Shown here piece by piece: positions 35,955 to 42,957 of a stretch of 64,000 nt of DNA. The notes beneath the pieces are model-generated. The model saw nothing but the letters and a program-made list of their open reading frames with translations. It made no database searches and had not been told where the DNA came from. The DNA lies in contig CAVSPO010000002.1 in NCBI GenBank assembly GCA_963730005.1, forward strand, positions 10,699 to 74,698, given 5' to 3'. Source of the DNA: CAVSPO01 sp963730005 (GTDB lineage Bacteria > Actinomycetota > Actinomycetes > Propionibacteriales > Propionibacteriaceae). Position numbers and translations under genes: made by a program. The number at the start of each line of letters is the position of its first letter. Position 1 is the stretch's first letter.

Positions 35955-37729
35955 GGATTCGCGACGCCGTGGCGACCGCGGCGCGGGCCGTCGGCACCCA
36001 CTGGGGCATCTGGCTGCGCACCGCCGTCGTCCTGCAGGTGCTGGCGGCGCTCGTAGCCGGCCCGACCATCGCGCTCCTGCTGCGGGCGGCGCTCCGCGCG
36101 GCGGGCGTCGGTGCGCTCACCGAGGCAAGCGTCGGCCAGGTGGTGCGCCATCCCGTGGCTCTGATCGTCCTCCTGGCGCTCACCGTGGTCGCCACGGTCA
36201 CGGTGCTGGTGCAACACGCCGCATTCGTCCTCCTCGCCAGAGAACTCCGGTCCGGACGCCTGCCCCGGATTCGCGACCTCGCGAGTGCGGGCCTCGCGGC
36301 GGCCCGGCGGCTCGCAGGTCCGCAACTCGGCTTGGTGGCCCTGTACTCCTTCCTCCTGGTGCCCCTGGGCGGTTTCACGGTCGGGGCCTCGCTGTCGCGC
36401 GGGATCGAACTGCCGCCCTTCATCGCCGGTGAACTCCAGAAGACCCCACTGGGCACCACCGCGTGGTTGGTGGGCCTGCTCGTGGTCCTCGCGGTCAACC
36501 TGCGCCTGGTGTTCGTGCCCACCCTGCTCCTCACGACCGACCGAACGCCTGTCGCGGCGTTCACCGCCAGCTGGCGGCTGACCGGCGGCTCGGCTGCCGC
36601 AAGGATCGCCCTCCTCGCGCTCACGATCGGTGCTGCGTCCGCGGTCCTGTCCGCGGGGCTGGTCACCATGGTCGTGGCAGTGACGCGGCTCTCCGACCTC
36701 GTCTGGCCCGCGGCGTCCCCGGTGGTGGCAGGGCTCGCGCTGACCGGTGTGCAGGCCATCATCGTGGTGGGCGCGGGCCTGCTCGCGGGGTTCGTGAGCG
36801 TCGCGCTCGTCACCCTTGCCGCACCCGACCGTGGGGAGTTGCCCGGGCCGCCACCCTCGGTGCCGGCGGTCCAGCGAGCGGCCCTGCCGGCCGCCATCGT
36901 TGTCGCCGCGATCACGATCGCGGCGGTGGCCAACACCGCCGCTCTGACGAGGCTCGGGACGGCCCCCCGCACTGCTGTGGTGGCGCACCGTGGAGCGACC
37001 TACGGCGCGGTGGAGAACACCCTGGAGTCCCTTGAGGCCGCGGCCGCCCTCGGCGCAGACGTCGTCGAGCTCGACGTGCTGCAGGCCGGCGACGGCGGTC
37101 TCGTCGTGGTGCACGACACCAACCTGCGCCGGATCGCGGGAGTCAACCGGAACGTGTGGGAGATGACGACGGCGGAACTCGCCGCGACCACGGTCCGCCA
37201 GGGCGGCCGGGAAGCCACCCTGCCGACGTTCGAGCAGTTCGCCGAGCGAGCCGCGGAACTGGGCGTCCCGCTGCTCGTGGAGCTGAAGGCGCACGGGCAC
37301 GAGCACGGTGACTTCGTGGGCGACGTCATCGCCGTGCTCAAGAAGAACGGCCTGGTGGAGGACTCCCTGGTGCAAGCCTTCGACTCGCGGACCGTCGAAG
37401 AGATCGAGGCGCGTTTTCCCGAGGTCACGACCGGTTGGGTGGTGGCGTTCTCCCGCGGCCGCCTGGATGTCGGGGCCGCAGACTTCGTGACGATGGAACA
37501 GACGTCCTACTCCCGCGCCGTGCTGCACCAGACCCACGCCGCCGGGGTGCAGGTGTTCCTCTGGACGGTGACGGACCCGGTGCTGATGCGCGCGTTCATG
37601 CGCGACGGCGTCGACGGGCTGATCACCGGCTACCCGTCCCGCGCACTCGAACAGCGCGAGGCCGTGGCAGCGGAGACGGGGATGGCCGGGCGGCTCGAGG
37701 ACACCCTCCGCGCGCTCGTGGACTGGTGA
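35951..37729 (+). CDS. Glycerophosphodiester phosphodiesterase with membrane domain
   Basis: About 592 residues. The first 310 contain some six to eight helices (glycerophosphodiester phosphodiesterase membrane-domain type, with a Thr/Trp ASWRLTGGSAAARIALL element). The rest is a GDPD TIM barrel: AHRGATYGAVENTLESLEAA, ADVVELDVLQ, VVVHD supply the catalytic His-Arg, Glu/Asp and second His; FLWTVTDPVLMRAFMRDGVD and GLITGYP close it. It hydrolyses glycerophosphodiesters (or related lipids such as teichoic-acid fragments) near the membrane. GTG at 35951 is the probable start, preceded by GGGGA. Confidence 0.88.
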   Translation: MRIRDAVATAARAVGTHWGIWLRTAVVLQVLAALVAGPTIALLLRAALRAAGVGALTEASVGQVVRHPVALIVLLALTVVATVTVLVQHAAFVLLARELRSGRLPRIRDLASAGLAAARRLAGPQLGLVALYSFLLVPLGGFTVGASLSRGIELPPFIAGELQKTPLGTTAWLVGLLVVLAVNLRLVFVPTLLLTTDRTPVAAFTASWRLTGGSAAARIALLALTIGAASAVLSAGLVTMVVAVTRLSDLVWPAASPVVAGLALTGVQAIIVVGAGLLAGFVSVALVTLAAPDRGELPGPPPSVPAVQRAALPAAIVVAAITIAAVANTAALTRLGTAPRTAVVAHRGATYGAVENTLESLEAAAALGADVVELDVLQAGDGGLVVVHDTNLRRIAGVNRNVWEMTTAELAATTVRQGGREATLPTFEQFAERAAELGVPLLVELKAHGHEHGDFVGDVIAVLKKNGLVEDSLVQAFDSRTVEEIEARFPEVTTGWVVAFSRGRLDVGAADFVTMEQTSYSRAVLHQTHAAGVQVFLWTVTDPVLMRAFMRDGVDGLITGYPSRALEQREAVAAETGMAGRLEDTLRALVDW

Positions 37730-37763
37730 GCGCCGTGGCCCGGAAAGACCAGAGACGGGGAGT

Positions 37764-38159
37764 CTAGGAGCGCTGCTCCTTGACCTCCGCGAGGACTTTC
37801 TTGAACAGCACCATCGGGAGCAGCACGGCCGCCAGCAGCACGAACACCCACACGATGAAGGGGGCGAGGATCCAGGTGGTCGCCCCATTGATCGTCAACC
37901 CGTCTGTGAAGATGTTGGTCAGGAACAAGCCGACGAACGTCGTGACCAGTGCGATCCCGCCGCGCAGCGCCGGGACGTACTTCATCGACAGCTTGAGCAC
38001 GAAGGGCCCGAGCAGCACCTCGACCCCGGTGAAGAAGAGCACGCTCACCACGAAGCCGATGGGCCGTACCTGCAGACCGGGAAGGATCAGTGCTGCCACC
38101 AGCACCCCAGCGGCGTTCGCCAGCAGGTGCAGTGCCGTGGTGGCGAGGAATCGGATCAT
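37764..38159 (-). CDS. PF04020-type four-helix membrane protein (holin-like family)
   Basis: A 131-residue integral membrane protein with about four helices: LLANAAGVLVAALILPGLQV, GFVVSVLFFTGVEVLLGPFV, ALVTTFVGLFLTNIFTDGL, and APFIVWVFVLLAAVLLPMVL. These match the 'mycobacterial 4 TMS phage holin' family. Members occur widely on chromosomes and are mostly not part of prophages; none is here. Function unknown. Divergent from the HdeD-like gene across a shared palindrome. Confidence 0.75.
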   Translation of the reverse strand: MIRFLATTALHLLANAAGVLVAALILPGLQVRPIGFVVSVLFFTGVEVLLGPFVLKLSMKYVPALRGGIALVTTFVGLFLTNIFTDGLTINGATTWILAPFIVWVFVLLAAVLLPMVLFKKVLAEVKEQRS

Positions 38160-38223
38160 GTCTGGACCTCCTCAGGGGCGCGGGACGCCAACAGTCACGA
38201 TACGCGCGCTGCCGGGTCCGTGA

Positions 38224-38242
38224 CTCACCCGGAATGGGTGAT
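38224..38242. promoter_or_regulatory. Shared palindrome, copy 2 (CTCACCCG-GAA-TGGGTGAT)
   Basis: Each arm matches the consensus ATCACCCG/CGGGTGAT at 7 of 8 positions. Located between the divergent PF04020 and HdeD-like genes, 65 and 81 bp from their start codons. Confidence 0.65.
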
Positions 38243-38322
38243 GCGGGCACTACCACTCAAGGGCGAGCCTGATCTTTCAAGAGCCGCAGCTGCGGCGTGA
38301 TTGTGCGCACCAAGGAGCCACC

Positions 38323-38862
38323 ATGACCGATACCGCCACACCCGAACTCGTCCAACGCCGAACTGTCCTCGATGTCATCGTCGGGATCCTGATCGTCGTC
38401 GCGGGCATCTTCCTCTTGGGCAACGTCGTCTTCGCCACCGCGTTCTCGGTACTCCTCCTCGGGTGGACAGTGCTGATCGCGGGCGTGGCGGAGATCTTCA
38501 CCGCCTTCTTCCGCATCAAGTCCGGGGGCTTCTTCTCGGCAGCCCTCGGTGGCGCGATCCTCACGGTCCTCGGCCTGTTCATCCTGCGCAACCCGCTGGT
38601 CGGTGCGGTGACCCTGACCCTCCTTGCGGGCTCGCTCTTCCTGGCGAGCGGAATCACGCGCATCCTCGCCTCCGCCCAATTCCCCCACGGACGCTGGGTG
38701 CTGGTTGCCTCGGGCATCGTCTCCGTCCTGCTCGGTCTCTGGGTGCTGTTCAACCTCGGCTCCGCCACCCTCACGCTGCTGGGCACCTTGCTGGGCGTCC
38801 AGACCCTGTTGGAGGGCCTGACCCTCATCACCGTCGGACGCCTCCGCGCGCCGAAGTCCTGA
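38323..38862 (+). CDS. HdeD/DUF308-family membrane protein
   Basis: A 179-residue six-helix protein made of repeated pairs of helices: VLDVIVGILIVVAGIFLLGN, FSVLLLGWTVLIAGVAEIF, AALGGAILTVLGLFILRNPL, and so on. HdeD relatives are linked to acid resistance in enteric bacteria, though the mechanism is unknown. The palindrome 81 bp upstream suggests co-regulation with the DUF1269 and META genes. Followed 28 bp later by an orphan aminopeptidase N-domain. Confidence 0.85.
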   Translation: MTDTATPELVQRRTVLDVIVGILIVVAGIFLLGNVVFATAFSVLLLGWTVLIAGVAEIFTAFFRIKSGGFFSAALGGAILTVLGLFILRNPLVGAVTLTLLAGSLFLASGITRILASAQFPHGRWVLVASGIVSVLLGLWVLFNLGSATLTLLGTLLGVQTLLEGLTLITVGRLRAPKS

Positions 38863-38890
38863 CACCCCACTCGAAACGAGAGGAAGCCTG

Positions 38891-39334
38891 ATGGCTCGCC
38901 AACCCAACAAGCTGATCCCTGCTGACTTCCCTGCCACCCCTTCTCAGCTGGTGCCGCCGCGGGTGCTGGTCGTCGCCGAGTTCGACGGGGTGGACGCCAT
39001 CGGCCACCTCGTTCATGCCGAGGGCGAGGTCCCAGCGGGTCTTGGGATCTCGCGCGCCGGCCTGGTCGCGGCAGGCTTCGAGAGCAAGGTCGGGACCGCG
39101 TTCGTGATCCCCCGCGACGGCGGGCCCGAGCTCGTCGCAGTGGGTGCCGGTCCGGCGGGCGAGCTGACCCTCGCCGGCGTCCGGGACCTGGCCGCCGCGT
39201 TCGCGAGGGCCACCGCCCCGCGCAGTGCGACCGTGGCCCTCGACCTGTCCGATCTTTCGCTGGAGCCGGCCGCCGCCGCGCAGGCCGCAGTCGAGGGCCT
39301 GGACCTGTTCATTCAGCATGGTGGGCTGGGTTGA
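38891..39334 (+). CDS. Orphan M17 leucyl aminopeptidase N-terminal domain (truncated)
   Basis: A 147-residue protein that resembles only the N-terminal macro-like domain of M17 leucyl aminopeptidase: VVAEFDGVDAIGHLVHAEGE, GFESKVGTAFVIP, LTLAGVRDLAAAFARATAPR and ATVALDLSDLSLEPAAAAQA. The catalytic C-terminal half with the metal ligands and the NTDAEGRL motif is absent. The frame ends abruptly with a 10-residue unrelated tail, overlapping the convergent membrane gene by 26 bp. Either a domain retained alone, or a fragment of a lost pepA. AACGAGAGGAAG precedes the ATG. Confidence 0.75.
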   Translation: MARQPNKLIPADFPATPSQLVPPRVLVVAEFDGVDAIGHLVHAEGEVPAGLGISRAGLVAAGFESKVGTAFVIPRDGGPELVAVGAGPAGELTLAGVRDLAAAFARATAPRSATVALDLSDLSLEPAAAAQAAVEGLDLFIQHGGLG

Positions 39335-39959
39335 GGAGGATGAGCACGCTGATCAGGAACACCCACACCGGGAAGATCAGCGTGACCCACAGGCTGAGGC
39401 TGATCAGGACGAGCAACACCAGGGCCAAACCCCAGGTGACGGCCACCGTCCACCGCTTCATGAGGCCGGTGCGAAGCCAGATGGTGCCGAGCGAGATCAT
39501 GAACACCCCGGCCATCCGCAGGGCGTAGATGTTGCTGATCTGCAGCATCAGCACCCGCCCGAACACTGCGACGTCCTCTGCGGGGGCCTCGGTTCCGCCA
39601 TACACGAGGAGGCCACCCGCGATCGCGGACGACACGAACACCATCGCGAGGAACACCAGCCCACTGCCCAGGAAGATGGTGGCGAAGAAGCGGTCCTCGA
39701 ACTCGCCAAGCCGGTCCCGGACCACCCCGATGAACCAGAGGAAGGAGATCCCGGCATAGGGCAACAGAAAGAGTGCCACCCTGACCTGGGCTGCGCCGCG
39801 TTCGTACCACTGGGATCCCACGAAGGGGTCGTCGCCCAGACCCGTGCGCATCAGGATGAGGCTCGTCGCGAACAGCACTGCGAACAGGATCCCCGCCACC
39901 GCCGCGGCGCGCGGTGCGGTCAGCCGCCTCAGGGGGGAACCACCCGAGTGGTTCGACAT
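39309..39959 (-). CDS. Hypothetical six-helix membrane protein
   Basis: A 216-residue protein of about six helices: AAAVAGILFAVLFATSLILM, VALFLLPYAGISFLWFIGVV, FATIFLGSGLVFLAMVFVSS, MLQISNIYALRMAGVFMISL, and two at the C-terminus. It resembles uncharacterised actinobacterial integral membrane proteins; no catalytic motif is visible. ATG at 39959 has AGGGGG upstream. Divergent from the META-domain lipoprotein across the best copy of the shared palindrome. Its end overlaps the orphan M17 fragment. Confidence 0.7.
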   Translation of the reverse strand: MSNHSGGSPLRRLTAPRAAAVAGILFAVLFATSLILMRTGLGDDPFVGSQWYERGAAQVRVALFLLPYAGISFLWFIGVVRDRLGEFEDRFFATIFLGSGLVFLAMVFVSSAIAGGLLVYGGTEAPAEDVAVFGRVLMLQISNIYALRMAGVFMISLGTIWLRTGLMKRWTVAVTWGLALVLLVLISLSLWVTLIFPVWVFLISVLILLNPAHHAE

Positions 39960-40064
39960 GGTCAACCCCCTATCCCCGCGTTCGGCGACGATCGTCGTGG
40001 TCTTCGGTAACGGTACTCCAGCACAGGCAGCCGTGACGGGGCGGCGGATCACCCCCATCCCGGG

Positions 40065-40083
40065 ATCACCCGGTACGGGTGAT
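40065..40083. promoter_or_regulatory. Shared palindrome, copy 3 (perfect ATCACCCG-GTA-CGGGTGAT)
   Basis: Perfect 8-bp arms with a 3-bp spacer, 106 bp and 56 bp from the start codons of the divergent membrane protein and META-domain genes. An extra half site ATCACCC lies at 40048-40054. Confidence 0.75.
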
Positions 40084-40138
40084 GGCACCCGCAGTGGCCG
40101 GGGAGAAGATCAGGGAAACGGACCGGAAAGGGTTTCCC

Positions 40139-40978
40139 ATGCTCAAAGCCCTACTGACGACCGCACTGGTCGCGCTGTCGCTGCTGCTCACCTCCTGCGC
40201 CTCCTCGCCGACACCCACTGCCAGCAGTCCGGCTACGCCGTCGCCGACCGCGGCGTCCGAGGACGTCGTCGACACCGCGTGGCTGCTCGACACCCTTGCC
40301 GGCCAGGCCCCTGTGGTCGGCAGCGAAGTGACTGCACAGTTCGGAGTTGACGGCTCCCTCACCGGCTCCGGGGGGTGCAACCGCTATCGCGGTACGTTCG
40401 TGGTCTCCGACGGAACCATCCGCGTCGAGGACGCACTCGCCGCCACCATGATGGCCTGCAGCGAGGACGTGATGACTCAAGAGAGCGCCTTCTTCGCTGC
40501 CCTGCAGAGCGCGCGCAGCTACTCGGTCGTGGGCGGACGCCTGACCCTGGCGGACGAGGCGGGCAAGACCCTGGCGACGTTCTCGGCGCAGTCGCGGGAG
40601 TTGGCTGCCAGCAGTTGGCAGGTCGTCGCCCTGAACAACGGCCAGCAGGCCGTCGTCAACGTGCTGGACGGGACGACCCTGACGATCGCGTTCGGCGAAG
40701 ACGGCACCGTGACCGGCTCGAGCGGGTGCAACTCCTTCCGCGGCCCGTACACCAGTGCGGCCGGTGTCGTGAAGCTGGGACCGCTTGCCTCCACGATGAT
40801 GGCATGCCTGGATCCGGAGGGCGTCATGGATCAGGAGGCGCAACTTGTCGCAGCACTGGAGAGCGCCGCCACGTACACCATCGAAGGCTCCTGGCTCGAG
40901 ATGCGCACCGCCGACGACGCCACGGCCGTCCGGTTCACCCGCCAGCCGCAACCTTCGGCCGCCCCAACGACTCCCTGA
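40139..40978 (+). CDS. Lipoprotein with two META domains
   Basis: A 279-residue lipoprotein. Lipobox LLTSC follows the leader ALLTTALVALSLLL, then a Ser/Thr/Pro linker. Two tandem META domains start with TAWLLDTLAGQAPVVGSEVT and SSWQVVALNNGQQAVVNVLD. Each carries the signature G-CN-[RY/SF]-RG (GGCNRYRG; SGCNSFRG) and ATMMAC. META domains occur in HslJ, a heat-inducible outer-membrane protein involved in novobiocin resistance, and similar secreted stress proteins. ATG at 40139 is supported by GGAAAGG. Its palindrome makes it part of the proposed regulon. Confidence 0.88.
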   Translation: MLKALLTTALVALSLLLTSCASSPTPTASSPATPSPTAASEDVVDTAWLLDTLAGQAPVVGSEVTAQFGVDGSLTGSGGCNRYRGTFVVSDGTIRVEDALAATMMACSEDVMTQESAFFAALQSARSYSVVGGRLTLADEAGKTLATFSAQSRELAASSWQVVALNNGQQAVVNVLDGTTLTIAFGEDGTVTGSSGCNSFRGPYTSAAGVVKLGPLASTMMACLDPEGVMDQEAQLVAALESAATYTIEGSWLEMRTADDATAVRFTRQPQPSAAPTTP

Positions 40979-41028
40979 CCACCAACACGCAGTGCCAAGC
41001 AGTCGCGGGCTCTTCAGCACGAGCAGAC

Positions 41029-41067
41029 GTGACAGGGGCGGCGGGATCACCCCGCCGCCCCTGTCAC
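41029..41067. terminator. Perfect 17-bp bidirectional terminator
   Basis: Arms 41029-41045 and 41051-41067 pair perfectly with loop ATCAC, between the META lipoprotein stop and the convergent chimeric gene. Confidence 0.85.
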
Positions 41068-41085
41068 TCGACCGCAGGCCGACCG

Positions 41086-41790
41086 TCAGTCGGCGTTCAT
41101 GGACTGTTCCATCTTCGCCAGCACCTGGTCGATGCTGAAGCTGGCCGCCTTCATCCGCGGCGGGAACTCCGCGAACGTGGCGAGGAACTCCCGGACGATG
41201 AACTGCGCCGCATAGGTGAGGTAGGCACGGTCGATCATCCAGTCCCAGTAGGTGTTGGACGTGATGTCCGCACGCTCGAACGGATCGGTGCGCAGGTTGA
41301 AGACCTTCGGGATGCGCAAGAACACGAACGCGGACAGCGGAAGGAGATCCGGGCTGGTGGCCATGGCGCCAACGAGCAGGATCGGGTTGCGCAGGATGAT
41401 CCCGAAGGTGGCGATGACTCCCGCTGTGACCATGAGGAGGGCGTAACGCGGGCTCAGCACGGCGTTCTCACGCGCCGTCTCGATGGCCTCGGCCCAGACG
41501 AGCGAGTTCGCCCGGAGTTCGACCGTCCAGCGTGAGGTACGCCCCCGTTCGATGGGGCGGACTGCGGACTGGCGCACCATCGTCACCGAGTCCGGATCGA
41601 TCCCAGCCTGTTCGAGCACGAGGAACGCGCTGTCCGCTGCGTAAGTGGGCACATCGGCGTTGATCACCTGGAGACCGCGGTCGTGGGTGATCCCACCGAC
41701 GACGACGTTCGAGACACCGTCCAGGGACTCGAGGGCCGCGACGACCTCGGTCGTGGCGACGGGCGGTGCGAGCACGCGCATCAGGAACAC
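41086..41790 (-). CDS. Chimeric ORF: DUF389 N-part joined to arylsulfatase C-terminus
   Basis: A 234-residue ORF of two unrelated parts. Residues 1-160 match the cytosolic domain and first helix of DUF389/TIGR00341 proteins (TTEVVAALESLDGVSNVVVG; YALLMVTAGVIATFGIILRN; ILLVGAMATSPDLLPLSAF). From about residue 162 it abruptly becomes the C-terminal tail of an arylsulfatase-type sulfatase: RIPKVFNLRTDPFERADITS, NTYWDWMIDRA, EFPPRMKAASFSIDQVLAKM. The join is near 41315. Neither half can be catalytic. GTG at 41790 has GAGGGGG upstream. It is either a real deletion fusion or an assembly join. Confidence 0.7.
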   Translation of the reverse strand: MFLMRVLAPPVATTEVVAALESLDGVSNVVVGGITHDRGLQVINADVPTYAADSAFLVLEQAGIDPDSVTMVRQSAVRPIERGRTSRWTVELRANSLVWAEAIETARENAVLSPRYALLMVTAGVIATFGIILRNPILLVGAMATSPDLLPLSAFVFLRIPKVFNLRTDPFERADITSNTYWDWMIDRAYLTYAAQFIVREFLATFAEFPPRMKAASFSIDQVLAKMEQSMNAD

Positions 41791-41883
41791 GGGCACCCCC
41801 TCTTCACCTGACCCGACCCTAGCCGCTCTGGACCCCTGGAGTAGTGTGGATCCTTGTTTCAGCGAAGGAAGGAGGCTGGCCCT

Positions 41884-42813
41884 TTGACTGACCCCAGCCG
41901 TAGCAAGCCCCCTGTCACCCTGAATGGGGGCTCCCAGGAAGAAAATGAGGGCCCGCGCAGGTCGTGGTCCCTGCCCAGCAGCATCGACGTCCTCGCGGGC
42001 GCCGGGGCTGCGGCCACCAGCACCCTGATCGGCGGCGAGCTGGGTGTTGCCGGCACCGTCATCGGTGCCGCGGTGGCCAGCGCCGTCACCACCATCGCCC
42101 TCAGCCTGTACAAGAACGTGTTCGGCGCAGGTCGCGAGGTTCTCGGCAAGGCCAAGGGTTCCGCCCAGCGCAACCTGGTCACGACGATCGCGGCAACTGG
42201 TGCCCGCCCGGATGCCCAGCAGCAGCTCGACCAGACGATCCTTCTGGAGCGGGTTGATCCGACGGCCGGCAGCGAGTCGGCGGCAGGAGCTCCGGGTGCT
42301 GGCGCAGACCCCGAGGTTGACGCCGGCCAGCCCAGGCGCACCTTCTCCAGGAAGCGCGTCATCGTCAGTGTGACCGTCACCGCACTGCTGGCCCTGATCG
42401 CGGGCCTCGCGCTCGTCCTCGGCGTCCAGGGTTTCACCGGCAGGTCCGTGAACGAGGGCAACGCCGGTCTGCAACAGCAGGTCGAGAAGGCCATCCCCGG
42501 GTCGCGCGCCAGTTCAGCGGAGCCCAGCGAGCCGGCCAGCGCGGGAACGGCCGTCAGCAGCACGAGCGCCACTTCGTCAGCCTCGGCCAAAGCCACGTCC
42601 ACGTCCACGTCCACGGCGAGGTCAACGGCCACCCCTTCTGGAACCGCTGCGGCCACGCAGGCCGGTACCGCCACCGGAGCGGCGACCCAGCCGACGCAGG
42701 CGGCGCAGACGGCGCAGACGGCGCCCGTGACACAGCCGGCCGAGCCGACCGCCCCGGTGGCCAGCCGCATCGCGCCCACCCACACCGGCCAGCCGACCGC
42801 CGCGGCCTCCTGA
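41884..42813 (+). CDS. Hypothetical membrane protein with long Ser/Thr/Ala tail
   Basis: A 309-residue protein without recognised domain. Residues 30-75 form a glycine/alanine-rich amphipathic or membrane-inserting hairpin (GAGAAATSTLIGGELGVAGT). A clear single transmembrane helix at about 165-187 (VIVSVTVTALLALIAGLALV) follows a basic stop-transfer. The last 110 residues are low-complexity Ser/Thr/Ala/Pro/Gln. Start is TTG at 41884 with GGAGG eight bases upstream. It may be a surface-exposed anchor; the tail is typical of glycosylated actinobacterial proteins. First gene to the right of the accessory block. Confidence 0.65.
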   Translation: MTDPSRSKPPVTLNGGSQEENEGPRRSWSLPSSIDVLAGAGAAATSTLIGGELGVAGTVIGAAVASAVTTIALSLYKNVFGAGREVLGKAKGSAQRNLVTTIAATGARPDAQQQLDQTILLERVDPTAGSESAAGAPGAGADPEVDAGQPRRTFSRKRVIVSVTVTALLALIAGLALVLGVQGFTGRSVNEGNAGLQQQVEKAIPGSRASSAEPSEPASAGTAVSSTSATSSASAKATSTSTSTARSTATPSGTAAATQAGTATGAATQPTQAAQTAQTAPVTQPAEPTAPVASRIAPTHTGQPTAAAS

Positions 42814-42957
42814 GCGGCCCACGCCGCCACCTGTCGCGGGGTGCGCACCCGCCGCCCGCCCTCAGTGCGGGAAGAGATCCGTTCGGCTCTGCGTTGGACT
42901 CACAGACCGTTACCCCGCCCGAAGACTCCGGGCGTCACTGACAGCAAGGAACAAGCC

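Noticed and set aside
37764..38159. Prophage remnant suggested by the holin-like family name
   Set aside because: No other phage gene is nearby and PF04020 proteins are common chromosomal membrane proteins.
42541..42780. Repeat element in the Ala/Thr/Ser-rich stretch
   Set aside because: It is a low-complexity coding tail of the membrane protein, with codon-biased GC repeats and no mobile-element features.
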